Source of the DNA: Sphingobacterium sp. R2
GTDB taxonomy: Bacteria > Bacteroidota > Bacteroidia > Sphingobacteriales > Sphingobacteriaceae
Reading direction: 5' to 3'
NCBI RefSeq assembly: GCF_040760075.1
Contig: NZ_CP142884.1
Span: 248,001 to 312,000 of the forward strand
DNA: 64,000 nucleotides
Shown here: piece by piece, positions 54,881 to 63,864 of the stretch
How the letters are laid out: every line of letters begins with the position of its first letter
How positions within the stretch are numbered: position 1 is the first letter of the stretch
Notes under the pieces: model-generated
What the model was told of the DNA's origin: nothing
Database searches by the model: none
The model's input: the letters and a program-made list of their open reading frames with translations, nothing else
Position numbers and translations under genes: made by a program

Positions 54881-55666
54881 ATGAACTTTAAAAACATCGC
54901 AATATTGGCCATCTTAAGTATTGGTCTTGGTAGTTGTTCTGTCGTCAACAAGAAATCAACTGAACAAAGTGAAAACAGTTCAACATCAGCTGTCGTCGGA
55001 AAAAAGTGGCAATTAATTGAAATCAATGGTCAGGCCGTAGCGGATCAAATCAACGGTAAAATGCCCTACCTGCAACTGGAGGAAAAACGCTACAGTGCAA
55101 GTGGAGGCTGCAATGGCATCGGAGGAGATTTGGTAATATCAAAAAATGGAAAAATTAAATTTGCTCAGGGAATGTCAACTATGATGGCCTGTCCGGATAT
55201 GTCTATCGAACAAGCGCTGTCAAAAAACTTGATCGCTGCAGATAATTACACTGTCAACAATGGTATTCTTAGTCTGAACAAAGCTAAAATGGCTCCATTG
55301 GCAAAATTTAAGTTGATCCAAGACGATAAGCAGCAGCTTTCTGGAACTTGGGAGCTTGATTATATATCGGGCGCACGCATTGCTTTCGACGGTCTATATC
55401 CCGACCGTAAACCAACAATGATCTTTGACACGGTGAGCGGGAAGGTAAATGGCAATAGTAGCTGTAACAACTATAATATGACGTTTAAAACCGATGGAAA
55501 TAGTATTAGCTTCGGCCCAATTATGTCAACAAAAATGGCTTGCGAAGGGAATGGAGAAGCAACTTTTTTCTCTACCTTAGAAAAGGTGAACACATACAGT
55601 ATCAGCGAGAATACCCTAACATTTATCATGGGCGATATCGCCATGATGCGGTTTAAACGCAAATAG
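54881..55666 (+). CDS. Double META-domain lipoprotein
   Basis: 261 residues with a lipoprotein signal (ILAILSIGLGSC). Two META domains follow: the first at about 40-145 (KKWQLIEINGQAV, SASGGCNGIGGDL, STMMACPDMSIEQAL), the second at about 150-260 (GTWELDYISGARI, GNSSCNNYNMTF, MSTKMACEGNGEATFF). Each has the conserved Cys pair in GGCNG/SSCNN and MMAC/KMAC. META proteins such as HslJ are linked to envelope stress and novobiocin tolerance; exact function is unknown. ATG 54881 is the natural start. Confidence 0.85.
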   Translation: MNFKNIAILAILSIGLGSCSVVNKKSTEQSENSSTSAVVGKKWQLIEINGQAVADQINGKMPYLQLEEKRYSASGGCNGIGGDLVISKNGKIKFAQGMSTMMACPDMSIEQALSKNLIAADNYTVNNGILSLNKAKMAPLAKFKLIQDDKQQLSGTWELDYISGARIAFDGLYPDRKPTMIFDTVSGKVNGNSSCNNYNMTFKTDGNSISFGPIMSTKMACEGNGEATFFSTLEKVNTYSISENTLTFIMGDIAMMRFKRK

Positions 55667-55698
55667 CCAGGTTCAGGCTGCATTTAATTTAGCGAAAT

Positions 55699-55729
55699 AA
55701 GGGCTTTGCTGTTAACAAAGCCCTTTTTA
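55699..55729. terminator. Terminator between the META gene and the acyl-CoA dehydrogenase gene
   Basis: AAGGGCTTTG with CAAAGCCCTT around a seven-base loop, followed by TTTT, between two convergent genes. Confidence 0.85.
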
Positions 55730-55772
55730 GTCATTCTCTACAGCGGGAAACGGAAAGCTAGCCGGAAGGCGG

Positions 55773-57122
55773 CTAAACGAAAGCACTAAATCCCGTTATG
55801 CTTCGACCAACAATGAGTGAATTAATCTCTTTTGTTCCCTCGTAGGAATAAATTGCTTCTGCATCCGCCAGAAATCGCGCGACATTATACTCTAACAAAA
55901 TACCATTGCCCCCCATCACTTCACGGGCTTTGGAAACAATATCTCTCGTACGCAAAGAGCAGAACACTTTTGCCAGCGAAGCATGTTCATCTCTTAAATC
56001 GCCTTTGTCCTGAAGTTCAGATAACCTAAAGACTAGCGTTTGCATAGCGGTCAAATTGGATAACATTTCAACCAGGTGATTCTGAATAAGCTGAAAAGAG
56101 GCGATTGGCTTACCAAACTGCTTCCTTTTTCGGGTATAATCCAATGCATTTTCATAGGCTCCTCTAGCACACCCCACAGCCATCCAGGCGACTCCAGCCC
56201 GCGTCATCTGAAGAACCTTACCTGTATCTTTAAAGGAGTTTGCCTGTTGTAAGCGGTCACTTTCAGGAATGATGCAATGATTTAAAGTAATAAGGCCGTT
56301 CTGAACAATACGCAATGCCATCTTATCTTTGATCTTTTCGACAGAAAAACCTGGGTTATCCTTCCGTACAATAAAACCTTTGACTTCTCCATCATCGAGA
56401 TCTCTAGCCCATATAATTGTGAGATCGGAAAAAGTGGAATTTCCGATCCATTTTTTCTGACCATTCAAAACCCACCCTTCGCTTGTTTTTTTACAAGTTG
56501 TCGTCAATCCGCCCGCGGCTCCCGAGCCGACTTCAGGTTCTGTTAATCCGAAAGCGCCTATCACCTGCATCTGCTGCATCTTGGGCAGCCACTCTTGCTT
56601 TTGTTCTTCAGATCCGCAAAGATAAATTGACCCCATTGCTAAACCACTTTGTACCCCAAAGAATGTTGCTACAGAAGCATCCACACGCGCTATCTCAGCT
56701 GCTATAATTCCTTCCATCAAGGAACTTCCTCCCATACAGCCATACCCATTGTATGTATAGCCGCAAATATTTAGAGCTGCTAGTTTGGGTACGATTTCGA
56801 AAGGAAATTCATCTCTCAACCAATATTTATTGACTATTGGTTTGACTTCGGTCTCCATAAATTCTCTCACCTTCAATTGTAAAGCTCGGTCGGTATCGTT
56901 CAATTTACTATCCATCGCATAGAAGTCACCATTAATAGGAGGTAATTCTTTTTTCTCTTTTCCTGCACTCAGCATTTTCATTAAACCATGAAGCTGTTTA
57001 TCATCCATTTTTGATACAGCATCCATTACTGCTCCCAAATCCACTTTCTTCGATATTTCTTCCAATTTGCCAAAGTCTATTGATTTTGCCAAATCCATTA
57101 TATTCTTTACTTTATCAAACAT
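55773..57122 (-). CDS. Acyl-CoA dehydrogenase, glutaryl-CoA dehydrogenase-like
   Basis: About 449 residues, FAD enzyme of the acyl-CoA dehydrogenase family. Residues about 65-449 are the full domain: EIARVDASVATFFGVQSGLA, GAFGLTEPEVGSGAAGGLTT, NGQKKWIGNSTFSD, and the end YEGTKEINSLIVGRSITGFS. The Glu in YEGT is the expected catalytic base, and the closing block is that of the glutaryl-CoA dehydrogenase branch. Ahead of this is an unusual 60-residue extension (FDKVKNIMDLAKSIDFGKLE and LHGLMKMLSAGKEKK) of amphipathic helices. ATG 57122 is preferred over 57164. Lysine or tryptophan breakdown is the likely role but no pathway genes are adjacent. Confidence 0.85.
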   Translation of the reverse strand: MFDKVKNIMDLAKSIDFGKLEEISKKVDLGAVMDAVSKMDDKQLHGLMKMLSAGKEKKELPPINGDFYAMDSKLNDTDRALQLKVREFMETEVKPIVNKYWLRDEFPFEIVPKLAALNICGYTYNGYGCMGGSSLMEGIIAAEIARVDASVATFFGVQSGLAMGSIYLCGSEEQKQEWLPKMQQMQVIGAFGLTEPEVGSGAAGGLTTTCKKTSEGWVLNGQKKWIGNSTFSDLTIIWARDLDDGEVKGFIVRKDNPGFSVEKIKDKMALRIVQNGLITLNHCIIPESDRLQQANSFKDTGKVLQMTRAGVAWMAVGCARGAYENALDYTRKRKQFGKPIASFQLIQNHLVEMLSNLTAMQTLVFRLSELQDKGDLRDEHASLAKVFCSLRTRDIVSKAREVMGGNGILLEYNVARFLADAEAIYSYEGTKEINSLIVGRSITGFSAFV

Positions 57123-57223
57123 ATTGCAATTTCTTTTTAAGCGTTTACTTCTTAAAATAAGCAAAATAATCGAAAATTGTTTGTTATCAGTACCATCTTA
57201 TCCCCAGATTGGCTAAAAATAAG

Positions 57224-57318
57224 TTCAAACAAGCTCAGCACAATAAACACACAAGAACGGCACAACAAACACACAAGCTCAGCACAACAAACACACAATA
57301 ACGGCACAACGATCACCC
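57224..57318. repeat. Short direct repeats in the spacer upstream of the acyl-CoA dehydrogenase gene
   Basis: At least four units of the form CACAACAAACACACAAG alternate with GCTCAGCA or AACGGCA. No palindromes or regular spacers are present, so it is not a CRISPR. The rest of 57123-57520 is AT-rich and includes the promoter of the first lipoprotein gene. Confidence 0.7.
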
Positions 57319-57445
57319 TTTCTTAGCCCTTGTTAAGCTAAGGGATGACACAAGCCAAGACTTTTGGGATAGCATTTTATTTTAAATAAATTAAACATCT
57401 TAAAATCAGCTATTTATATAAAATTTTAAAAAAAGATTATTTTTT

Positions 57446-57475
57446 GGGTTACCTTTTTTGGTTACGTGTATTAAC
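57446..57475 (+). promoter_or_regulatory. Shared promoter element of twin lipoprotein gene 1
   Basis: GGGTTACCTTTTTTGG then GTATTAAC; the same words in the same order stand at 57820-57850 before the second gene. TACCTTTT resembles the -7 consensus. Confidence 0.5.
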
Positions 57476-57520
57476 AGATGAAAAAGAAAATTATTTCAAT
57501 TTAAATTAGAAAATTAGAAA

Positions 57521-57745
57521 ATGAAAAACGCATTAAAATTCGGTTTCTTAGGTTTAGCTTTAACTGTAGCTTTCGCATCTTGTAACAATTCAGAGAAAAA
57601 ATCTGAAGGTGCTGCAGATTCAGCTTCAGCTTTAGTTGATTCAGCTGCTAACACTTTGGATTCAGCTGCTAACCACGTAGATTCAGCTGCTGTTAAAGTT
57701 GATTCTGCTGCTGCTAAAGTTGATTCAGCTGCTACTAAAAAATAA
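57521..57745 (+). CDS. Small heptad-repeat lipoprotein 1
   Basis: 74 residues: lipoprotein signal (ALKFGFLGLALTVAFASC), linker NNSEKKSEGA, then a long stretch of seven-residue repeats (DSAANTL, DSAANHV, DSAAVKV, DSAAAKV, DSAATKK). Such repeats form a single amphipathic helix, recalling Lpp/OprI-type outer-membrane lipoproteins, although homology to Lpp is not claimed. Codons are strongly biased (GCT, TCA, GAT), which suggests high expression. A paralogue follows 145 bases later with its own promoter-like element and terminator. Confidence 0.8.
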   Translation: MKNALKFGFLGLALTVAFASCNNSEKKSEGAADSASALVDSAANTLDSAANHVDSAAVKVDSAAAKVDSAATKK

Positions 57746-57819
57746 TTTAGGACTGAATAAAGCTTTTGGAAGGCCTTTTTTAACAAAAGGTCTTTCTTTT
57801 TTCAAAAAGAGAAAAATCT

Positions 57820-57850
57820 GGGGTTACCTTTTTAATATAACGGTATTAAC
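57820..57850 (+). promoter_or_regulatory. Shared promoter element of twin lipoprotein gene 2
   Basis: GGGGTTACCTTTTTAA then GTATTAAC, matching the element at 57446-57475. The distance to the start codon (about 40 bases) is similar. Confidence 0.5.
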
Positions 57851-57890
57851 CTCTAAATAACAAGATTTAAAAATATTTAATTTTAATAAA

Positions 57891-58115
57891 ATGAAAAACG
57901 CATTCAAATTCGGTTTCTTAGGTTTAGCTTTAACATTAGCTTTCGCATCATGTGGTGAAACTGGTAAAACAACTGATGCTGCTACTGATTCAGCTAATGT
58001 TGCTTTAGATTCAGCTAACACACAATTAGATTCAGCAAAAACTGCTGTGGATTCAGCAAAATCAGCTGTAGATTCAGCTGAGGCTAAAGTTGATTCAACT
58101 AAAGCTGCTCACTAA
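57891..58115 (+). CDS. Small heptad-repeat lipoprotein 2
   Basis: 74 residues, same length as its upstream twin. Signal AFKFGFLGLALTLAFASC, linker GETGKTTDAA, then heptads DSANVAL, DSANTQL, DSAKTAV, DSAKSAV, DSAEAKV, DSTKAAH. The signal peptide is almost identical to the twin at the DNA level, the repeat part less so, which suggests duplication followed by repeat drift. It likely forms a rod-like helix at the outer membrane. A terminator follows at 58144. Confidence 0.8.
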   Translation: MKNAFKFGFLGLALTLAFASCGETGKTTDAATDSANVALDSANTQLDSAKTAVDSAKSAVDSAEAKVDSTKAAH

Positions 58116-58143
58116 TTTTCTGAAATAGAATTTAGACTTTATA

Positions 58144-58176
58144 AAAAAGCTTCCTTCACTAAGGAGGCTTTTTTTA
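58144..58176 (+). terminator. Terminator after the second lipoprotein gene
   Basis: AAAGCTTCCTT with AAGGAGGCTTT around a four-base loop, then T5. Confidence 0.85.
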
Positions 58177-58216
58177 TATCTGTGCCAATTAAATTGCTAA
58201 GCTCCAAGCATTTTTT

Positions 58217-58224
58217 TACCTTTG
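58217..58224 (+). promoter_or_regulatory. -7 promoter box of purB
   Basis: TACCTTTG matches TAnnTTTG; TTG at 58194-58196 stands 20 bases upstream. The start codon is only 20 bases downstream, so the leader is very short. Confidence 0.6.
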
Positions 58225-58243
58225 CCAAAAAATCATTCAATCT

Positions 58244-59593
58244 ATGGCTTTATCATCTTTAACAGCAGTTACTCCTATCGACGGACGCTATTACAATAAC
58301 ACTCATGAACTTTCAGCATTTTTTTCTGAATTTGCTTTAATAAAATATCGCGTACGCGTAGAAGTGGAATATTTTATTGCATTAGGTGAATCAGGTATTG
58401 CCCAATTGCAACAATTTGACAAAAGTCTACATGAGAAATTGCGTGATATTTATAGGAATTTTTCTGAGGAAGATGCTATTTGGATCAAAAACACAGAGAA
58501 AGTTACGAACCATGATGTTAAAGCCGTTGAATATTTTCTAAAAGACCAATTTGAAAAATTAGGCCTACAAGACTACCTTGAATTTATTCATTTTGGTTTA
58601 ACTTCCCAAGATATCAATAATACAGCTATTCCGCTTTCTTGGAAAGAAGCCATAAAAGAAAGCTACTCGCCAGCGATTAACGAGTTACTTCATGAATTAA
58701 AATCATTAGCGACGTCATGGGCAGGTATTCCGATGTTGGCCCGTACCCATGGACAGCCAGCATCTCCAACTCGATTGGGCAAAGAGTTTTATGTTTTTAT
58801 TGAACGAATAGAGCGACAGTTACAACTACTCAACCAAGTTCCATATTCCGCCAAATTTGGTGGCGCAACAGGTAATTTCAATGCGCATCAGGTTGCTTAC
58901 CCGGAAACCAATTGGATCAATTTTGGAAATAATTTTGTCAACAATGTCTTGGGTTTAGACCGATCACAAACCACAACGCAAATTGAACATTACGATAATT
59001 TTGCGGCGAGTTGCGATGCTTTAAAACGCATAAACAATATCCTAATCGACTTGTGCCGTGATATCTGGACTTATATTTCGATGGATTATTTTAAACAAAA
59101 AATCACTGCAGGACAGATCGGTTCATCTGCTATGCCCCATAAGGTCAACCCAATTGACTTTGAAAATGCAGAAGGAAATTTGGGCATCGCAAATGCTATT
59201 TTCGAGCATCTCTCCGCTAAATTACCGATTTCACGTCTTCAGCGTGATTTAACAGATTCGACAGTTTTACGTAATATTGGTGTTCCATTTGCGCACACGC
59301 TCATTGCCGTTAAATCGACATTGAGAGGTTTACGTAAATTGATTTTAAACGAACAGGCATTGGCTGATGACCTTGAAAATAACTGGGCTGTTGTGGCCGA
59401 AGCATTACAAACCATATTAAGAAGAGAAGGCTATCCAAAACCGTACGAAGCTCTGAAAGATCTTACACGCACAAACACGCGGGTAACGAAAGAAACAATC
59501 GCAACGTTTGTCGATCAGCTCCATGTTTCCGATAAAGTTAAAGCAGAACTGAAAGCGATCAGTCCTGCTAATTATACGGGTGTCACTTTATAA
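58244..59593 (+). CDS. purB: Adenylosuccinate lyase
   Basis: Works twice in purine synthesis, splitting SAICAR and adenylosuccinate; 449 residues of the fumarase/aspartase fold. Motifs: SLTAVTPIDGRYYNNTHELS at the start (E. coli-type PurB), FIHFGLTSQDINNTAIPLS, ARTHGQPASPTRLGKEF with the catalytic His, and the signature loop GSSAMPHKVNPIDFENAEGN. It stands alone between the lipoprotein genes and nfu. Confidence 0.96.
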   Translation: MALSSLTAVTPIDGRYYNNTHELSAFFSEFALIKYRVRVEVEYFIALGESGIAQLQQFDKSLHEKLRDIYRNFSEEDAIWIKNTEKVTNHDVKAVEYFLKDQFEKLGLQDYLEFIHFGLTSQDINNTAIPLSWKEAIKESYSPAINELLHELKSLATSWAGIPMLARTHGQPASPTRLGKEFYVFIERIERQLQLLNQVPYSAKFGGATGNFNAHQVAYPETNWINFGNNFVNNVLGLDRSQTTTQIEHYDNFAASCDALKRINNILIDLCRDIWTYISMDYFKQKITAGQIGSSAMPHKVNPIDFENAEGNLGIANAIFEHLSAKLPISRLQRDLTDSTVLRNIGVPFAHTLIAVKSTLRGLRKLILNEQALADDLENNWAVVAEALQTILRREGYPKPYEALKDLTRTNTRVTKETIATFVDQLHVSDKVKAELKAISPANYTGVTL

Positions 59594-59666
59594 GCTTTTA
59601 CTTATAAATGACCTTAATAAAGCTCCTTTTGATATATATTTGCTTAGAATAAAAAATAGATAATAC

Positions 59667-60221
59667 ATGGCTACGATTAACGTATATACAGAATCTACAC
59701 CCAACCCTTCAACCATGAAATTTTTGGTCAATAAGTTATTGATCAACGGTAGTGTGGATTTTCCAAATAAAGAGGCAGCACAAGATTCACCGTTTGCACT
59801 TGAATTATTCAAATTTAATTTTGTAAATGGTGTATTTTTCGCGAGTAACTTCGTTACTATTACCAAAACGGAAGATGCAGAATGGGAAGACGTTGAAGCT
59901 TTGTTGAAAGATTTTGTAAAAGGGGCTGTAGAGTCTGAACTTGCTGTAAAAACGGTACACCACGACACAGAAGTGGATTTTGAGGGCACCGAAACTGAAA
60001 TTAAGATACAACAAGTTTTACACGATTATGTGCGACCTGCTGTTGAACAAGATGGGGGTGCTATACATTATAAATCATTTAGTGAAGGTGTGGTGACGGT
60101 TGAACTAAAGGGTTCTTGTAGCGGTTGTCCATCATCTACAATTACTTTAAAAGCAGGCATTGAAGGATTGTTGAAGCGCATGGTTCCGGAAGTGACTGAA
60201 GTTGTTGCTGAAGCCATGTAA
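59667..60221 (+). CDS. nfu: Nfu-type iron-sulfur carrier protein
   Basis: 184 residues with two domains: an N-terminal Nfu_N domain (TESTPNPSTMKFLVNKLLIN) and a C-terminal NifU-like domain (about 105-184) with GSCSGCPSSTITLKAGIEG, whose CxxC binds the cluster. It delivers Fe-S clusters to client enzymes. A TATATTTG at 59635-59642 is a perfect -7 box, 25 bases before the ATG. A terminator follows. Confidence 0.92.
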   Translation: MATINVYTESTPNPSTMKFLVNKLLINGSVDFPNKEAAQDSPFALELFKFNFVNGVFFASNFVTITKTEDAEWEDVEALLKDFVKGAVESELAVKTVHHDTEVDFEGTETEIKIQQVLHDYVRPAVEQDGGAIHYKSFSEGVVTVELKGSCSGCPSSTITLKAGIEGLLKRMVPEVTEVVAEAM

Positions 60222-60242
60222 TCTCAGCTTCACACTTATAAT

Positions 60243-60282
60243 AAAAAAAGGATTCGGCATGAGTAATGCTGAATCCTTTTTT
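60243..60282 (+). terminator. Terminator after nfu
   Basis: AAAAAAAGGATTCGGCAT with ATGCTGAATCCTTTTTTT forms a long stem with a T-run. Confidence 0.9.
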
Positions 60283-60506
60283 TATGTCCGGTAATGCAAA
60301 AGGTCTGAAAAATATCCAGCGTATCAAAGTAGTAGTCAGGTAGGCAATACTCCCTGGCTACAACAGCATTTTTTAAGTGTTATCCTGCGAACATTTTTCT
60401 AAAGCGGCTTGAGATTCGGCTATAAGTCAATATAAATTCATTTTTTAACAAGCATCTAGCTTAAAAATAGTTAACTTTACGACCAATTGTGAAACCAACA
60501 AAAAAA

Positions 60507-61355
60507 ATGAGTGCAGATATTATCAAACTAGAACAAATTGCATCACAGGTAAGACGTGATATCGTACGTATGGTACACGCTTGTCAATCAGGACACCCAG
60601 GTGGTTCGTTAGGTTGTACAGATTACTTTGTGGCGCTTTATTTCAATGCAATGAAACGCAATCCTTCCTTTGACATGGATGGAAAAGGAGAAGATCTATT
60701 CTTCCTGTCAAATGGACACATCTCTCCTGTATTTTATAGTACATTGGCACATGCGGGATATTTTGAAGTGAGCGAATTAGCAACGTTCAGAAAAATCAAT
60801 TCCAGACTTCAGGGTCACCCAACAACACACGAGGGCCTTCCGGGCATTCGTATTGCTTCGGGATCTTTGGGCCAAGGATTATCTGTTGCAATTGGTGCCG
60901 CACAGGCAAAAAAATTGAATAAAGACAATAATCTAGTTTATGTATTAATGGGTGATGGTGAATTGCAGGAGGGCCAAGTTTGGGAAGCTGCAATGTATGC
61001 GCCACACAACAAAATAGACAATTTGATTGCTACTGTTGACTACAACAAAGCGCAAATTGACGGATCTACAGATCAAGTATTATCTCTTGGTGATCTTCGT
61101 GCAAAATGGGAAGCTTTTGGCTGGGATGTGATGGAAATTGCTAAAGGCAATGACATGAATGCTGTTGTTACAGGTTTAGCAGAAGCTAAATCACGTACAG
61201 GAAAAGGTAAACCAGTCATTATTCTGATGCATACTGAAATGGGTAGCGGTGTTGATTTTATGATGGGTTCTCACAAATGGCATGGTGTTGCGCCAAGTGA
61301 CGAACAATTGGCGTCGGCGTTGAATCAGCTTACAGAAACTTTAGGAGATTACTAG
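60507..61355 (+). CDS. Transketolase, N-terminal subunit
   Basis: 282 residues holding the thiamine-diphosphate-binding half of transketolase. Visible: ACQSGHPGGSLGCTDYFVAL, FFLSNGHISPVFYS, GHPTTHEGLPGIRIASGSLG and the ThDP motif GDGELQEGQVWEAAMYAPHNK through VDYNKAQIDG in parts. It needs the C-terminal subunit encoded right behind it (one-base gap) to form an active enzyme of the pentose phosphate pathway. ATG 60507 is preferred over the GTG at 60489. Confidence 0.94.
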   Translation: MSADIIKLEQIASQVRRDIVRMVHACQSGHPGGSLGCTDYFVALYFNAMKRNPSFDMDGKGEDLFFLSNGHISPVFYSTLAHAGYFEVSELATFRKINSRLQGHPTTHEGLPGIRIASGSLGQGLSVAIGAAQAKKLNKDNNLVYVLMGDGELQEGQVWEAAMYAPHNKIDNLIATVDYNKAQIDGSTDQVLSLGDLRAKWEAFGWDVMEIAKGNDMNAVVTGLAEAKSRTGKGKPVIILMHTEMGSGVDFMMGSHKWHGVAPSDEQLASALNQLTETLGDY

Positions 61356-61356
61356 A

Positions 61357-62310
61357 ATGAAAAAATATACTTATACAGAGTCAAAAGATACACGTTCAGG
61401 ATTCGGAGCGGGCTTATTGGAAGCGGGAAAGCAAGATGAAAATGTGGTTGCGTTATGTGCCGATTTGATTGGTTCATTAAAAATGAACGATTTTATTAAA
61501 GAGTTTCCAGAGCGCTTTTTCCAAATCGGTATTGCGGAAGCAAATATGATGGGTATTGCAGCCGGGTTGACTATTGGCGGTAAAATCCCATTCACGGGTA
61601 CGTTTGCAAATTTCTCTACTGGCCGTGTTTACGATCAAATTCGCCAATCGATCGCATACTCTGACAAAAATGTAAAAATTGCTGCATCGCATGCGGGCTT
61701 GACATTGGGTGAAGATGGTGCAACTCACCAAATCTTAGAAGATATTGGTTTGATGAAAATGCTACCAGGAATGACGGTGATCAATCCTTGCGATTTTAAT
61801 CAAACAAAAGCGGCTACTATTGCAGTAGCTAAATACGAAGGTCCAGTTTATTTGCGTTTTGGCCGTCCTGTGGTTCCTAACTTCACTCCTGCTGATCAAG
61901 AATTTGTGATCGGTAAGGCAATATTATTAAATGAAGGAACGGATGTTACGATTATTGCTACAGGTCATCTTGTATGGGAAGCTATCCAAGCTGGTGAGAA
62001 ATTGGCGGAATTAGGCATTAACGCCGAAATTATCAATATCCATACTATCAAACCTTTGGATGAGGAGGCTATTTTGAAATCTGTTGCCAAAACGAAATGT
62101 GTGGTAACGGCAGAAGAGCATAATCGTCTTGGTGGTTTAGGTGATAGCGTGGCTCAGGTACTAACAAGGGAGTTACCTACTCCACAAGAGTATGTTGCTG
62201 TCAATGACAGTTTTGGGGAATCAGGTACTCCTGCTCAATTGATGGAGAAATACGGTTTGAATGCAGCGGCTATTGTTGCAGCGGCTCAAAAAGTAATCAA
62301 AAGAAAATAA
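61357..62310 (+). CDS. Transketolase, C-terminal subunit
   Basis: 317 residues with the pyrimidine-binding and C-terminal domains: DTRSGFGAGLLEAGKQDENV, FFQIGIAEANMMGIAAGLTI (catalytic Glu in AEAN), THQILEDIGLMKMLPGMTV, and the C-terminal VTAEEHNRLGGLGDSVAQVL. With the N-terminal subunit it completes a split transketolase. The two together have the length of a one-chain enzyme. Confidence 0.94.
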   Translation: MKKYTYTESKDTRSGFGAGLLEAGKQDENVVALCADLIGSLKMNDFIKEFPERFFQIGIAEANMMGIAAGLTIGGKIPFTGTFANFSTGRVYDQIRQSIAYSDKNVKIAASHAGLTLGEDGATHQILEDIGLMKMLPGMTVINPCDFNQTKAATIAVAKYEGPVYLRFGRPVVPNFTPADQEFVIGKAILLNEGTDVTIIATGHLVWEAIQAGEKLAELGINAEIINIHTIKPLDEEAILKSVAKTKCVVTAEEHNRLGGLGDSVAQVLTRELPTPQEYVAVNDSFGESGTPAQLMEKYGLNAAAIVAAAQKVIKRK

Positions 62311-62331
62311 CAATACTACGCAGGTCAATAT

Positions 62332-62877
62332 ATGGATGACGCTTTAATTATAGCAAAATTCGCTGAAGAGAGTACGCGAGAAGAAGCTTTCCGTTTATTG
62401 TTGAAGAAATATCAACAGAAGATTTATTGGCATGTGCGAAGAATGGTCATCGATCATGACGATGCGGACGATGTTGTACAGGATATCTTTGTGAAAGTAT
62501 GGAAGAATCTTGGAAACTTTCGAGAAGACTCTCAACTATATACTTGGCTCTATCGCATTGCAACAAATGAATGCATCACCTTCTTAAATAAGAAAAAACA
62601 AAAGCAGAACGTGTCGTTGGATGACGACACGACTGCTTATTTGGCTGAAACACTTGCTGATGGCAACTACTTCAACGGCGACAAAGCTCAAATGAAATTA
62701 CAACAGGCACTGTTGACCTTGCCGGAGAAACAGAAATTGGTTTTCAATATGAAGTATTTTGAAGACATGAAATATGAAGAGATTTCAGAAGTTCTCGGAA
62801 CAAGTGTTGGAGCGCTTAAAGCTTCATATCATTTAGCCGTCAAAAAAATTGAAGCTTTTTTTAACAACAATGATTAA
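62332..62877 (+). CDS. ECF-type RNA polymerase sigma factor
   Basis: 181 residues, group IV sigma-70. Region 2 (about 15-85) has DHDDADDVVQDIFVKVWKNL and QLYTWLYRIATNECITFLNK; region 4 (about 120-175) has LTLPEKQKLVFNMKYFEDMK and YEEISEVLGTSVGALKASYH. First gene of an operon with a membrane protein of anti-sigma look and a secreted sensor-like protein. It probably controls an envelope response. It starts 21 bases after the transketolase stop. Confidence 0.93.
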   Translation: MDDALIIAKFAEESTREEAFRLLLKKYQQKIYWHVRRMVIDHDDADDVVQDIFVKVWKNLGNFREDSQLYTWLYRIATNECITFLNKKKQKQNVSLDDDTTAYLAETLADGNYFNGDKAQMKLQQALLTLPEKQKLVFNMKYFEDMKYEEISEVLGTSVGALKASYHLAVKKIEAFFNNND

Positions 62878-62910
62878 ACCTTTTGGCTAAATCGGGTTCT
62901 AAAAGATACT

Positions 62911-63864
62911 ATGAAGGAAAATGGCACATATCACGATGGGCTGGAGCCTAACAATCTTCCAGCATCTTTGCGTAAAAATCCATTTGGCTTACCAGAAAAT
63001 TATTTCAATGATCTAGAATCAAAAATAATTACGCAAGTCAAATTGGTTGAAAGCAAAGACACCGTCTTTGAGGTTCCAGAAGGGTATTTTGACAACCTAT
63101 CTGAGACCATTATGTGTAAAATCGCGGAAAATAATTTAAAGAGTCTCGTTATTAAGGACGGTTTCGAAATTCCTGAAAATTATAGTTCGGAACTTTCAGT
63201 ATCTATTCTCAGCCAAATCTCAGAAGACGCATTAAAAGAAAAAGTTTCATCTGACGGTTTTGCTATACCTTATGATTACAACCGCATCCTTGAAAATTCT
63301 ATTTTTTCGCGGATAGCTGAACGTGAATTGAAGGATGCAGTTCTTACAGACGGATTTGTGGCACCAGTGGACTATGAGAAAACCCTTGAATCGACTATTT
63401 TATCGCGAATTGCTGAAGAAAAATTAAGAGAAACTGTCGGTACTACCAACTTTGATGTACCCCCACATTATTTTGAGAATCTTTCAGATAGAATTATTAA
63501 CGCTGTTCAGGAGGTTGAAAAAGATGTTACACCTATCCATCGCATAGGCAAACCGAAAAAATGGTATGCTCGTTACGCTGTTGCTGCATCTTTTGCGGCG
63601 ATGCTGAGTATCGGGGGATATTGGGGATATCAATATCTACCACAAGATGCTGTTGCTGGAGATGGTATCACAGAGGAGCAACTGAGCCAGCATTTATCTG
63701 AAATTCCTAAGCAAGAAATCATCAATTACCTTGCGGCTTCAGCGTCTGGTGATGATATGATATATATGTCTCAGTATACTGATGAAGCTAATCTCCCTAC
63801 TAAGGGATTTGGCAGCAATTTATCTAAACAAGAAATAGAAGATTATCTAAATTATACCTTATAA
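62911..63864 (+). CDS. Membrane repeat protein, likely anti-sigma factor
   Basis: 317 residues. The N-terminal 200 form six repeats of about 32 residues with the pattern F-x-hP-x-x-Y-x-x-x-L-x-x-x-I: NPFGLPENYFNDLESKI, FEVPEGYFDNLSETIM, FEIPENYSSELSVSIL, FAIPYDYNRILENSIF, FVAPVDYEKTLESTIL, FDVPPHYFENLSDRII. One membrane helix (YAVAASFAAMLSIGGYWGY, about 227-246) follows, then a short periplasmic tail. Placement after an ECF sigma gene and a cytoplasmic repeat part suggest sigma binding. No zinc (ZAS) motif is present. TAATG overlaps the next gene. Confidence 0.75.
   Translation: MKENGTYHDGLEPNNLPASLRKNPFGLPENYFNDLESKIITQVKLVESKDTVFEVPEGYFDNLSETIMCKIAENNLKSLVIKDGFEIPENYSSELSVSILSQISEDALKEKVSSDGFAIPYDYNRILENSIFSRIAERELKDAVLTDGFVAPVDYEKTLESTILSRIAEEKLRETVGTTNFDVPPHYFENLSDRIINAVQEVEKDVTPIHRIGKPKKWYARYAVAASFAAMLSIGGYWGYQYLPQDAVAGDGITEEQLSQHLSEIPKQEIINYLAASASGDDMIYMSQYTDEANLPTKGFGSNLSKQEIEDYLNYTL

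Noticed and set aside
57521..58115. CRISPR-like repeat array
   Set aside because: The repeats are coding heptads (GATTCAGCTGCT words) in two lipoprotein genes, with no spacers.
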